DNA of 64,000 nt from Methanocella_A sp049676595 (GCF_049676595.1 NZ_CP187259.1:186001-250000), one strand, 5' to 3'; numbered from the stretch's first letter, positions 50,989 to 59,515 are shown. The notes: a model not told the origin generated them from the sequence alone. Translations and numbers: made by a program.

Positions 50989-51198
50989 TTAGCTTCTGGC
51001 AGCATCCTCTCCGAAGGTCTCGGCGATGTAGACCCCGCTGAGGCGGTAATGCCTGGCCGCACCGCAGTTCATGCACGTGACGATGGTCTCGTCAGGCCTG
51101 AGCTCGATGCGCTGGATGGCCTCCTTCCCGCAGTTGAAGCACTCCGTCACCCTGTCGAAATCCCACTTCACTGCCGACGGATGCCCCCTCGCGCTCAT
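50989..51198 (-). CDS. Small zinc-ribbon protein, 69 residues
   Basis: The core (KWDFDRVTECFNCGKEAIQR, then IVTCMNCGAARHYRLSGVYI) is a single zinc ribbon with two C-x2-C knuckles. It aligns with residues ~10-55 of the larger protein encoded 90 bases downstream (shared W-D, CFNC, TC-x-NC, RHY). Short, complete and with matching composition, so a real gene. Function unknown. Confidence 0.72.
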   Translation of the reverse strand: MSARGHPSAVKWDFDRVTECFNCGKEAIQRIELRPDETIVTCMNCGAARHYRLSGVYIAETFGEDAARS

Positions 51199-51448
51199 GA
51201 ATTGTGATTTTCCCGCGGGGATAAAAGCCAGTAGCAGTCATTTCTATAACTTTTTCGAGAGTCTTGAACGCTTAACACAATGTACACGACGGACACGAAT
51301 GTTGTGCGTATCCGGTTGCTCGTGTACGTTCACGAGCACAGAGATAACTGTTTGTAGGTCTTCGGGAAATGATGGCCGGCCCAAGCACAGGGATCATAAA
51401 AAACATATTTAATGCATGCCGCCAATAAGCACAGCAGGTGATTTAATT

Positions 51449-51856
51449 ATGTTTCCGGGCATGGGCGGCAGGGGCATCAACCCCAAGCAGCTGCAGAAGC
51501 AGATGAGGTCCCTCGGCATCGACATGTACGAGATCGAGGACGTAAAGCAGGTCATCATCAGGACAGGCGACAAGGAGATCGTCTTCAACGACGCGCAGGT
51601 CACAGTCATGGACGCCAAAGGCGCCAAGTCTTACCAGATCGTCGGCACCCCGGAGGAAAAGGCGCTGAGCATCGCAGAGCAGGCGGCAGCGGCAGGCAAG
51701 CCGGCCACCGAAGCGAAGCCGGCTGAGATCCCCGAGGACGACGTCACCCTCGTGGCCACCCAGGCCAAAGTCAGCCGGGAAATGGCGAGGCAGGCGTTAA
51801 TCGACGCGAAGGGCGATCTGGCCGAGGCTATCATGAAGCTGGCCGGGGGCCAGTGA
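51449..51856 (+). CDS. nac: Archaeal nascent polypeptide-associated complex protein
   Basis: 135 residues from ATG 51449 (MFPGMGGRGINPKQLQKQMR); 33 more bases upstream are open but not typical. The NAC dimer barrel follows (MYEIEDVKQVIIRTGDKEIVF, VTVMDAKGAKSYQIVG). A flexible Ala/Pro linker then leads to a C-terminal UBA domain (EDDVTLVATQAKVSREMARQ, ALIDAKGDLAEAIMKLAG). It binds nascent chains at the ribosome exit as a homodimer. The downstream gene encodes a tRNA methylase in the same orientation. Confidence 0.95.
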   Translation: MFPGMGGRGINPKQLQKQMRSLGIDMYEIEDVKQVIIRTGDKEIVFNDAQVTVMDAKGAKSYQIVGTPEEKALSIAEQAAAAGKPATEAKPAEIPEDDVTLVATQAKVSREMARQALIDAKGDLAEAIMKLAGGQ

Positions 51857-51883
51857 GGGCGCTACGCGCCGAGAGAATAACGG

Positions 51884-51911
51884 ACGCTACGCGGCTCTGA
51901 TAGCGTAGCGT
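51884..51911. terminator. Hairpin between nac and the tRNA methylase gene
   Basis: acgctacgc / gcgtagcgt, 9-bp perfect stem with a ten-base loop, 28 bases after the nac stop. A smaller ggcgctacgcgcc palindrome lies just before it. Confidence 0.4.
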
Positions 51912-51943
51912 TCACCAGAACTTTTCTTGTTAAAGGTACACTT

Positions 51944-52699
51944 ATGATCGAAAATGGCGAGCAAATCCTCTTAAGAGCCGAAGGCAGAGAATATTTCGCG
52001 GTGGCGGGCGACGAGAAGCCCATGCATACAGACCTGGGCATCGTGGACCTGAAAGTCGTCCCGGGGAAAGAGTGGGGCGAAACGATAGCATCCCACAAGG
52101 GCATCGGGTTCACCGTGGTCAAGCCCCGGGCGCCTGACCTGTTCAGGCACATGAAGCGGACGGGAGCGCCGGTCATGCCCAAGGACATCGGGACGATCAT
52201 CGCCTACACCGGCCTCTGCCCCACGGATGTAGTGCTGGATGCCGGCACCGGCTCCGGCGTGCTGGCCGCCTACATGGGCATCATCGCCAAAAAGGTCATC
52301 ACCTGCGAGGCCAGCGAGCAGTTCGCCGCCAACGCCCGGAAGAACATGCAGAAAGCAGGCCTGCACAACGTGGAAGTCAGGCACGCCGACGTCCTCCAGG
52401 AGATGGAGAAGCTCGCAGGCGAAGGCTTCGTGTTCGACGTGATCACTTTAGACCTGCAGGACGCGGCCCTCGCAGTCCACGGGGCAAAGAAACTGCTCCG
52501 CCCGGGCGGCTTCCTGGCTACCTATTCCCCGTTCTTTGAGCAGGCCTCCGCGGTGAGAGCTGCAGTCGAAACAGAGGGGTTCCAGGACATCATCACCATC
52601 ACCGTCACCGAGCACGAGATGGAGTACAGCAAGCGGGGGACGAGACCGTCCACCAGAGTAGGGCACACGGGTTTCATCACAATAGCCCGCAAATTTTAA
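51944..52699 (+). CDS. trmI: tRNA (adenine-N1)-methyltransferase TrmI
   Basis: 251 residues, SAM-dependent. The N-terminal small beta domain (LLRAEGREYFAVAGDEKPMH TDLG) is typical of TrmI. The Rossmann domain has motif I VLDAGTGSGVLAAYMG, the acidic ribose site ITCEASEQFA, and DVITLDLQDAALAVHGAKKLL, with GGFLATYSPFFEQ further on. In archaea it makes m1A at positions 57/58 of the tRNA T-loop. Single gene or cotranscribed with nac across an 87-base gap containing a hairpin. The start ATG lies after gttaaaggt. Confidence 0.92.
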   Translation: MIENGEQILLRAEGREYFAVAGDEKPMHTDLGIVDLKVVPGKEWGETIASHKGIGFTVVKPRAPDLFRHMKRTGAPVMPKDIGTIIAYTGLCPTDVVLDAGTGSGVLAAYMGIIAKKVITCEASEQFAANARKNMQKAGLHNVEVRHADVLQEMEKLAGEGFVFDVITLDLQDAALAVHGAKKLLRPGGFLATYSPFFEQASAVRAAVETEGFQDIITITVTEHEMEYSKRGTRPSTRVGHTGFITIARKF

Positions 52700-52729
52700 T
52701 ACTTTTTTAGGGCCGGCGTGAAGGAAAAC

Positions 52730-52892
52730 TAACGCTGCGCTGTGCTGTAGTCACAGATTACGACAGATTGCACGGATTTCACAGATGACTTTTAGATAAA
52801 AGAATGTTGAGTAACCATTTCATATTAATTCTTATCTGTGAAATCGGTGTAATCTGTCGTAATCTGTGATCCTGGCACAGCGCAGCGTTCGT
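52730..52892. repeat. Phased CAGATT palindromic repeat, copy C
   Basis: Arms with conserved ends aacgctgcgctgtgc / ggcacagcgcagcgtt and internal acagatt / aatctgt units every 10-11 bases; the centre is AT-rich. The outer flanks are less like those of copies A, B and D, so this copy defines the core of the family. Confidence 0.78.
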
Positions 52893-52924
52893 CTTGTTGA
52901 GTCCCCACTCCTCAGCAAACTGTA

Positions 52925-53416
52925 TCAATCGAACCGTATCAGCTTTCGCCCGATCCAGAAGAGCAAAGGTAGCGACGCCGCCATGGGTATGCCAACGCCA
53001 AGGGTGGAGAGCACGATCTCGTAAACGCTGAGAACGCCATTGCTGGCCATGTAGAACAGGATCAGCCCGTTGATCGGCAGCATCAGCAGTACTGCGGTGA
53101 TGACTCCGGGGGCGTACTTTCTCAGGGCTATCGTTGCAGCGAGGTGGGGGAATATGGCGTTGAAGGTCATGGCGCCGAGAAAGCCGGCGAAGATGTAAGT
53201 GAAGAAGCGCTGCTCCGGGTAGAACGCCAGGAGGCAGACGGCGAGGTAGGATAGTGAAGTGAGCACTATCAGCGCGAAGTAGAACTCGTTCTTAGGGGCG
53301 GGCTTGAGGAAGCGGATTTTATCCTGTTTCCACTTAGGCATCCACAGGGCTTCCTCTAAATTGTGGAGCGTGAACGAGAGCAGGAACAGCAGTCCCAGGA
53401 CTACGATATCGGCCAT
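52925..53416 (-). CDS. HXXEE-motif membrane protein
   Basis: About 163 residues from ATG 53416 (MADIVVLGLLFLLSFTLHNL). The first helix ends with LHNLEEALWMPKW, the H-x-x-E-E motif that names an uncharacterised membrane family. About five further helices follow (FYFALIVLTSLSYLAVCLLA, AVLLMLPINGLILFYMAS, SLPLLFWIG), with a conserved FNAIFPHLAATIALRKYAPG in mid-protein. The His/Glu residues may bind a metal in the membrane. Function unknown. Transcribed alone, with a palindromic repeat at its 3' end. Confidence 0.8.
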   Translation of the reverse strand: MADIVVLGLLFLLSFTLHNLEEALWMPKWKQDKIRFLKPAPKNEFYFALIVLTSLSYLAVCLLAFYPEQRFFTYIFAGFLGAMTFNAIFPHLAATIALRKYAPGVITAVLLMLPINGLILFYMASNGVLSVYEIVLSTLGVGIPMAASLPLLFWIGRKLIRFD

Positions 53417-53606
53417 GTCTTTACCCTTACCGGTTTTATAGCCATTTGGCGCCTTACTGTACGGCTGTCGGGACAATATAGGTTGCTATTCGACAGTTAT
53501 CGTATTAGCAGGCTGGTTCCACAGGAAATAAAGGGGTTAAGACGTTTGCATGGCGCTCTTCGCCGGAGCCGTGATGCCGTGCCTGCGCTGGCAAAAACAG
53601 GTGCGG

Positions 53607-53632
53607 GCTGTGCCGCGAAAGCCGGGCACAGC
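53607..53632. terminator. GC hairpin downstream of hmgA
   Basis: gctgtgcc / ggcacagc, 8-bp perfect stem around a ten-base loop, about 20 bases past the hmgA stop in the minus-strand direction. Confidence 0.4.
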
Positions 53633-53649
53633 GTTGGTATGTTTTTTAT

Positions 53650-54876
53650 CTACCGCCCGTACTTGGCATGGGCCCTGGCGAGGTCATGGGACGCCTGGGC
53701 GCCGATCAGGGACAGTTCGCCGGCCAGCGAGGCCGAGGCGACGATCTCCGCGAGCTTGCGGGCGTTGGAGCCGGGCGGGTTGCCTCCGCCTCTGACGCCT
53801 AGCAGGTTGAGGCATTCTGCCTGGGTGGCCACGCTAGTGCCGCCGCCGACCGTGCCTAAGGGCAGAGAGGGCATGGATACGGAGAACTGCAGGTCGCCGT
53901 TTTCGGTTAATTCCGCGGAAGTGATGGCGTTGCTGCCCTCCACGACGTGAGCGGGGTCCTGGCCGCAGGCGATGTACATGGCGGCGACCACGTTGGCCAC
54001 GTGGGAGTTGAAGCCGAACGACACTGCCCTGGCCGATCCCAGGAAGTTCTTACGGTAGTGCACGTAGCAGATGCGCTCCGGGGTCGCCTTGAGCTTCGAG
54101 GCGACGATATCCTTAGGGATGGTGATTTCGGCCACGGTGGTCCGGCCTCTGCCTTCGGTGACGTTGATGGCGGCCGGCTTTTTGTCCGTGCACATGTTGC
54201 TCGACACGGTGACGTGCCTGGTGCCGGGGAACTTATTCTCCAGGAGGTTCATCACGGCCTCACTGGCGATGGTGACCATGTTCATGCCCATGGCGTCCTT
54301 GGTGTCGTAAGCAAAGCGCAGGAAGATGCTCTTGCCCACCACGTAGGGATCGACTCTCAACAGCTCGCCGTGTCTCGTCGTGGTGGCCACGACTGCCCGG
54401 ATCTCGGCCATTACTTCAGGAGTTTTCAGCGCGTCCATGATCTCCTTCGCCTGAGTGAGGCTGGAGACGGTCATTACCGGCGCCCGGGTCATCTCGTCCT
54501 GGAAAACCACGGTGTTTACGCCGCCCGCGAGCGTGCAGACCGAGCAGCCCCGGTTGACGCTGGCCACGAGAGCTCCTTCGGTGGTAGCGAGAGGAATGTA
54601 GAAGTTGCCCTTTGCATATTCGCCGTTGATGCGGATCGGCCCCGCCACGCCTACCGGAACCTGGATGGCGCCGATGGCGTTCTCGATGTTCTTTTTGGTG
54701 ACGGTTTCCGCGTCATAAGAATAGTGGCCGACTGCTTCCAGCCTGACTCCGGTGAGCGCCTCTACTGCGGCCCTCCGGGCCTCGACGGCGTCCTTCCTGG
54801 TCGCAGTGACCTCTTCCACCTGGTAGAACTTGAGCTCGCCGCTGACGAGCTTCTTCACGATCTCTTCCCTTTCCAT
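53650..54876 (-). CDS. hmgA: 3-hydroxy-3-methylglutaryl-CoA reductase, class I
   Basis: 408 residues, the usual archaeal length. It reduces HMG-CoA to mevalonate with NADPH, committing carbon to isoprenoid membrane lipids. Catalytic residues lie in recognisable blocks: Glu in KNIENAIGAIQVPVGVAGPI, Lys in CTDKKPAAINVTEGRGRTT, Asp in YIACGQDPAHVVEGSNA and His in LIGAQASHDLARAHAK. NADPH and CoA contact stretches DAMGMNMVTIASEAV and GGGTSVATQAECLNLLG are also present. It lies just downstream of pyrBI with a 23-base gap, so it may share their transcript. Confidence 0.96.
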   Translation of the reverse strand: MEREEIVKKLVSGELKFYQVEEVTATRKDAVEARRAAVEALTGVRLEAVGHYSYDAETVTKKNIENAIGAIQVPVGVAGPIRINGEYAKGNFYIPLATTEGALVASVNRGCSVCTLAGGVNTVVFQDEMTRAPVMTVSSLTQAKEIMDALKTPEVMAEIRAVVATTTRHGELLRVDPYVVGKSIFLRFAYDTKDAMGMNMVTIASEAVMNLLENKFPGTRHVTVSSNMCTDKKPAAINVTEGRGRTTVAEITIPKDIVASKLKATPERICYVHYRKNFLGSARAVSFGFNSHVANVVAAMYIACGQDPAHVVEGSNAITSAELTENGDLQFSVSMPSLPLGTVGGGTSVATQAECLNLLGVRGGGNPPGSNARKLAEIVASASLAGELSLIGAQASHDLARAHAKYGR

Positions 54877-54899
54877 CCCTGAAACCTTCGTAGAAAATG

Positions 54900-55370
54900 T
54901 TAGAGTAAATGCTCTGCGATATCCTGGTCGATCACGAACTCGCAGTACGAACAGCGCAAGTTCACCTCGTCACCTGATCTCTCGACCGCGAAGCGGGAGG
55001 TGACAGGCTCGTTCGTGTTAGAAATGCAGTTCGGGTTGCCGCACCTGACCAGCCCGGATACTTCCCGGGGCGGGTCCACCCGGTGCTTGCCCACGACTTC
55101 GTAGTGGCGGATGATGTTGATCGTGGCCCTCGGGGCGATCAGCGCGATGCTGTCCAGCTCTTCCGGGTCGATCTCCCTGTTCTCGATCTTGACCACGTCT
55201 TTGCCTTTCATTTCCCCGCTGGGGACGTTCATGAGCACGCTCACCACGTACTTGGAGCTGGCGTTGATGCCCAAAATCTTCAGCACGTTCAAAGCCTGCC
55301 CTGAGGAGATGTGATCGATCACTGTGCCGTTGACGATCGGCTTAACTCTGAGCTCTCTTTTTTCTGTCAT
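54900..55370 (-). CDS. pyrI: Aspartate carbamoyltransferase regulatory subunit
   Basis: 156 residues. The N-terminal effector domain (LRVKPIVNGTVIDHISSGQALNVLKILG) binds CTP/ATP in the family. The C-terminal zinc domain has four Cys (RCGNPNCISN ... LRCSYCEFV) that hold the interface with PyrB. Allosteric control of the first committed step of pyrimidine synthesis is therefore expected. Start ATG overlaps the pyrB stop by four bases. Confidence 0.96.
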   Translation of the reverse strand: MTEKRELRVKPIVNGTVIDHISSGQALNVLKILGINASSKYVVSVLMNVPSGEMKGKDVVKIENREIDPEELDSIALIAPRATINIIRHYEVVGKHRVDPPREVSGLVRCGNPNCISNTNEPVTSRFAVERSGDEVNLRCSYCEFVIDQDIAEHLL

Positions 55371-56293
55371 ATGTCCACACCCATCACCAGCGAGAGGACT
55401 GCCATACGCACCGGCACACCGTAGAAGGACTGCTGGAAGTACCGCGCATGCTTCGTCGCATCCACTTCGGGAGCGATCTCGTCCACCCTCGGCAGGGGAT
55501 GCATGACGATCGTATCGCCGTCGATGCTGGCCAGCGACTCCGGGGTAATCCGGTAGGTCCCGGCCACCTTCTGGTATTCGGCGGGGTCGGGGAACCGCTC
55601 CTTCTGGATGCGGGTCATGTAGAGCACGTCAGCGGAAGCCATGACATCCTGCATGCTGGAGGTCTCGGTGATGCTGAGGCCTTTACGCTTCAAATAGTTG
55701 ATGATGCTCGCCGGCATCTTCAGCTGCTCCGGCGAGACGAATGAAAGCTTGGCGCCGTATAGCGACAGTGCGTAGGCCAGCGAGTGCACCGTCCGGCCGT
55801 ACTTCAGGTCGCCCACGATGGCGACGTTGAGGTCGCTGATCGGCTTTTTGCACTCCTTGCGCATCGTGTACAGGTCGAGCAGCGTCTGGGTCGGGTGGTG
55901 CCCCGCCCCGTCACCGGCGTTGATGACCGGCACCTTTGATATTTCGGAGGCCATGCGGGCCGCGCCCTCCCTTGGGTGGCGCAGGATGATGGCGTCAGCG
56001 TAAGAATCGATGATCCGGATAGTGTCAGCCAGCGTCTCTCCCTTTACAGTCGAGGAGGAAGTGGCGCTGTCGAAGCCGATGGTCGTGCCGCCCAGCCTTT
56101 TAACCGCAGTATCGAAGGACAGGCGGGTCCTGGTAGAAGGCTCGTAGAATAAAGTGGCAACAATCCTGCCATTGAGGACTGTCATTCCTTTGCGGGCATA
56201 CGGCTCGAGCCTGGCCGCCCTGTCCAGTATGAAGTCAATCTCATCTCTGGAGAAGTCCTTGGTCGAGATGATGTGCTTCCTCTCGAAATTCAT
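55367..56293 (-). CDS. pyrB: Aspartate carbamoyltransferase catalytic subunit
   Basis: 308 residues. Carbamoyl-phosphate loop EPSTRTRLSFDTAVKRLGG, the SSSTVKGETLADTI segment, the HPTQTLLDLYTM motif and the late DEIAPEVDATKHARYFQQ are all present. It condenses carbamoyl phosphate with aspartate in the cytosol as a trimer that assembles with PyrI dimers. First gene of pyrBI, with AT-rich upstream sequence. Confidence 0.97.
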   Translation of the reverse strand: MNFERKHIISTKDFSRDEIDFILDRAARLEPYARKGMTVLNGRIVATLFYEPSTRTRLSFDTAVKRLGGTTIGFDSATSSSTVKGETLADTIRIIDSYADAIILRHPREGAARMASEISKVPVINAGDGAGHHPTQTLLDLYTMRKECKKPISDLNVAIVGDLKYGRTVHSLAYALSLYGAKLSFVSPEQLKMPASIINYLKRKGLSITETSSMQDVMASADVLYMTRIQKERFPDPAEYQKVAGTYRITPESLASIDGDTIVMHPLPRVDEIAPEVDATKHARYFQQSFYGVPVRMAVLSLVMGVDI

Positions 56294-56351
56294 CGTAGCT
56301 AATTGGTGAAAGGTAGATAAAACGTTTTGGGAGCTAGTTTTAGAGGGGGTG

Positions 56352-56500
56352 TCGGGGGAACCTTTTCCAAAAAGGTTCCCCTGACTCTCGACACCCGATC
56401 ATAGCCCGAAGGGCAACAGGAAAGCAATGTTTTTGAGGGGGCGCAGGGGGAACTTTTTACCAAAAAGTTCCCCCGTACACCACTCATAAGCAAGGCTGCA
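56352..56500. repeat. G5AACT5 hairpin repeat, copy 2
   Basis: Close relative of 37227-37373. It carries hairpin ggggaacctttt/aaaaggttcccc, the ctgactctcgac block, gcccgaagggcaa, tttttgagggggcgcag and hairpin gggggaacttttt/aaaaagttccccc (56446-56474) followed by cgtac. A partial third hairpin end (aaaaagttcccctgtac) follows at 56504-56520. Confidence 0.7.
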
Positions 56501-56540
56501 GACAAAAAGTTCCCCTGTACGTCAGTCACTGATACAGTAG

Positions 56541-57134
56541 ACCTCAATGCAGTTATACTCAGGCACCCCGTATGCTCGTTGACGGATGGCCACCGATGGA
56601 AAAGTCTACGAGACGAGCCTGAACGACATGCTCTGGTACCCCACCGATGCGGGGCTTGTCAAGTTTAATGCAAAGGACATTCAACTGACCGATTACCCGG
56701 AGATTTCCAGTACCGGGTTCCTCTGGGGGAGCATCACCGACGTAGCCGGAAACCCACTGGCCGGCACAGTCTACCTCGCCAACGAGACGGCTAACCTGAC
56801 GATCCCGACCTACGAGTCTGCAGACGCCCCTGGCTTCATCTCCGAAGTCCCCGCCGGCAAATACACCGCTTACGCAGAGCACGTCGATGCCAATGGCAGC
56901 CTCAAGTCGAAGCCGATCAGCATCGACGTCCTGCCCGCGTGGAAGTACCTGGATACGAACGCCGTGACCTTCGTCGCCGACCAGCTTACTCTAGCTGCCA
57001 CCGCTACGCCGGCAGCAAATGTCACTGCCCAGCCTGCGCCGTCGCCGTTCAATAATCCCGCCTTGATCATAGCGGCGTTCATAGGGGCGGTCTTTGCCAT
57101 CGGTGCAGCAGATATCCTGAAGCGATATAAATGA
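56541..57134 (+). pseudogene. Remnant of a surface glycoprotein gene (C-terminal part)
   Basis: From ATG 56586 an open frame of 182 codons runs to 57134. It encodes a beta-rich carboxypeptidase-regulatory-like segment (FLWGSITDVAGNPLAGTVYL), a short Ala/Pro linker and a C-terminal membrane helix with basic end (NPALIIAAFIGAVFAIGAADILKRYK), but no signal peptide. The same frame upstream reads protein-like (LYSGTPYAR) up to an in-frame TGA at 56580-56582 and a TAG at 56538-56540. I read this as the tail of a decayed, once larger exported protein; a functional short protein is less likely. Confidence 0.65.
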
Positions 57135-57282
57135 GCAGTTTACAGAGCGGTGGGTACTTCACCGCTCCTTGTACTTTTATCGTTATCCATGAACCCGTGA
57201 ACGCTGACGATCGCTGCGCTGTGCTGGCTTCAGTTTACTCCAGTGCTCGATAAGAGGTTGTCTCTGTGCTCGTGAACGTGGA

Positions 57283-57452
57283 CGAGCGCTGCGCTGTGCC
57301 AGGATCACAGATTGTTACAGATTGCGCAGATTGCACAGATAGTTACTGGATCAATCAGATCTACCGTAAACCATTTCCCTTCTTACCGAGCCGTATCTGT
57401 GTAATCTGTGGCATCTGTCGGAATCTGTGATCTGGCACAGCGCAGCGCTCGT
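57283..57452. repeat. Phased CAGATT palindromic repeat, copy D
   Basis: Arms with ends gagcgctgcgctgtgcc / ggcacagcgcagcgctc and CAGATT/AATCTG units on a 10-11 base period. Flanks ttgtctctgtgctcgtg (left) and ttgctgtctcacg ... taagcaacc (right) match copies A and B. A degenerate half-copy (gatcgctgcgctgtg) lies at 57208. Confidence 0.8.
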
Positions 57453-57502
57453 ATTGCTGTCTCACGCCACATAAGCAACCAGAAGAGGATAGTAAGCAGC
57501 GC

Positions 57503-59254
57503 TCATCCCCAGTATACCTCGACCACGTCCACCACTCCCGGCGGGGTATAGGTGATCCAGTGGTACTCTTCGGAGTTCACGAGCTTGCTGCGCCAGGCTT
57601 TGAGGTTCGCCAGCCTGCCGTCGAGCTCTTTGCTCCACCTGTTCAGCCGTGACCACTCGGTCGAGTACTGGTCGTACTTGCCGTCCAGCCGGGCCTTCCA
57701 GGCCTGCAGCTCGGCGAGGTTGGACGGGGCCGGGGGTACGGATGAACTGCCCGTGAGTACAGCCTGGTTGTGCAGGTCCATCTGGCGGTTGTATTCTGCG
57801 ACCGCGGCAGCGTACTGATCGCATTCGGCGCTGTACGCGTTGTAGAAGTTGTTGTTGGCGGCGGACTGGGCGTTGAAGTCGGCTACTTCGGCGTTGTACT
57901 CCGAGAGATTTTCGCCGTACTGTCTCCACTGCTCGTGGTAGGCGACGATCTTCGCTTTGCGGTCGAGGTAAAACGCGTAGTCGAGGTTACCGGCGACCTG
58001 CGCCATCGGAAGCGAGCCAAGCTCTTCCCCTCCCAGAAGGTAGATCACGTTGTCGGTGGGCCGGTCGCCGTCGGCCAGGCGGGTCCTGTTCAGGCCGGTG
58101 TTGTCGATGTAGACCAGGCCTTTGTCGGCAGTGGGGAACACGTTGAACGCGTGGCCGTCCTTTTTGCCTTCGAAGGATACGGCTACGATCCCGTTCTTGA
58201 TGCCTGCCTCTTCCGCCCGGTCGTGGAGGGCTACTGCAAAGTCCAGGCAGGTATAGTCGGGCATGACATAGGTCTGGTTCTCGGTGCGGTCGCCTGCGAG
58301 GAAGCGTTCCAGCTCTGCGTAGGTGACGGGCTGCGCATCCCGGCGCTCGGTCGCCTCCGGGTGGCCGCCGCTGGCGTTCATAGGGGGCAGGGTGAACTTC
58401 CACGCCTGCCTGAGCAGCCGTACCCGGGAGTAGTCCAGCCCGGAGTAGTCAGAGGCAGAGACGTTCATGGCGGTCAGGTCGGCGTAGACCATGCCGGCGT
58501 CCGTGGTGCGGAACGCCACAAGGGCGTGGCCAGGGACGTTGCCGGCCATATCGGTGTCTATTACGCTGCAGTTGATCTGGTGCCGCTGGGCTTCGTCGTG
58601 CAGCAGCACCGCGTACTCCACCGGCCTGTAGTCGGGGTCCTCGAAGATGGCGGCCTCCAGGGCGGGAGTCGTGGAAGCGAGGAACAGTGACAGGTTTGCG
58701 GAGGAGACGTCGGTGGCGTTGCGGTATTTAACGACAGAATCGTACTGGCCGGTGCTGTTCTGGAAAGGCAGCTCCTCTGTCCACACGGGCGGGAACAGGA
58801 TAGAGTACCCGATGGCGCCGATGCCGCCCAGAACCACGAGAGTAACTGCGATGGCGACGAAGAGGAGGGCGAACCTGCGCCACCCCGGCTTCTTACGCGG
58901 CTCCGGCATATGGCGAGCCGACATCTGTTGAATCACAACAGTCTCAACCGATTTTTCCGGCAGAGGCTGCTGCACTGGAACCGGTTCGATAACGACAGGC
59001 TCGTCGCTGGCTGCGGATGGGCTTTCAAGAACAAGGCCGGGGCATTCGTGGCTCTCCGGCCCCCGGTGGGCAGCGCAGTACTTGCCCCCACATTTCGGGC
59101 ACCTGGCGGGGAACAGCTCCAGCTTGCCACAGTAAGCGCAATTGTTGGTAGCAGTATCGCTGAAGCATTTCTGGGCTGGAGCAGAGGTTATAGTGGAACT
59201 TCTGGATAAGCTGTCGCTATCGGCCCGGCCGGTTTCAGGCTCGCCGTCTGTCAT
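57503..59254 (-). CDS. AN1-type zinc-finger membrane protein with two transglutaminase-like domains
   Basis: 583 residues. The N-terminal cytosolic part holds an AN1-type zinc finger (CAYCGKLELFPARCPKCGGK, then YCAAHRGPESHEC; residues ~39-71). A disordered linker and one membrane helix follow (~128-152, FALLFVAIAVTLVVLGGIGA). The external part has two transglutaminase-like repeats. The second has the full Cys-His-Asp set (YTCLDFAVALH, KDGHAFNVF, YIDNTG). The first keeps GHALVAF and YADLT but lacks the Cys (RPVEYAVLLH). The C-terminus is a long Tyr/Asn-rich coiled coil (EYNAEVADFNAQSAANNNFY). Function unknown; signalling across the membrane is possible. Confidence 0.85.
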   Translation of the reverse strand: MTDGEPETGRADSDSLSRSSTITSAPAQKCFSDTATNNCAYCGKLELFPARCPKCGGKYCAAHRGPESHECPGLVLESPSAASDEPVVIEPVPVQQPLPEKSVETVVIQQMSARHMPEPRKKPGWRRFALLFVAIAVTLVVLGGIGAIGYSILFPPVWTEELPFQNSTGQYDSVVKYRNATDVSSANLSLFLASTTPALEAAIFEDPDYRPVEYAVLLHDEAQRHQINCSVIDTDMAGNVPGHALVAFRTTDAGMVYADLTAMNVSASDYSGLDYSRVRLLRQAWKFTLPPMNASGGHPEATERRDAQPVTYAELERFLAGDRTENQTYVMPDYTCLDFAVALHDRAEEAGIKNGIVAVSFEGKKDGHAFNVFPTADKGLVYIDNTGLNRTRLADGDRPTDNVIYLLGGEELGSLPMAQVAGNLDYAFYLDRKAKIVAYHEQWRQYGENLSEYNAEVADFNAQSAANNNFYNAYSAECDQYAAAVAEYNRQMDLHNQAVLTGSSSVPPAPSNLAELQAWKARLDGKYDQYSTEWSRLNRWSKELDGRLANLKAWRSKLVNSEEYHWITYTPPGVVDVVEVYWG

Positions 59255-59515
59255 GTTTAACGGCTTACTTGTATGCCGGTAAACCTATATCAACTAATTC
59301 GTTTTCGAAGAAAATAAAAAGGGGTGATCGACTGGATAAACCAGCAGCAGTCACGGGCTGAAGTGAGCGCGGGGATCAAAGACGCTTTGATCATGCTACC
59401 CGGGCACAATACTCCTATCTATATCGCACTAAGTGAGACGTTATCTACCGGCATATCTACGATTCTTACTACGGAGAAGGGCGCAGCGTTTACGCTTCCC
59501 CGGACCGATAAGCTT

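Noticed and set aside
53947..54882. 311-codon plus-strand ORF opposite hmgA
   Set aside because: HMG-CoA reductase motifs lie on the minus strand; the plus frame is a shadow rich in His, Asp and Gly.
57770..58690. 306-codon plus-strand ORF opposite the AN1/transglutaminase gene
   Set aside because: Shadow frame; the minus strand has signal-like, zinc-finger and catalytic motifs.
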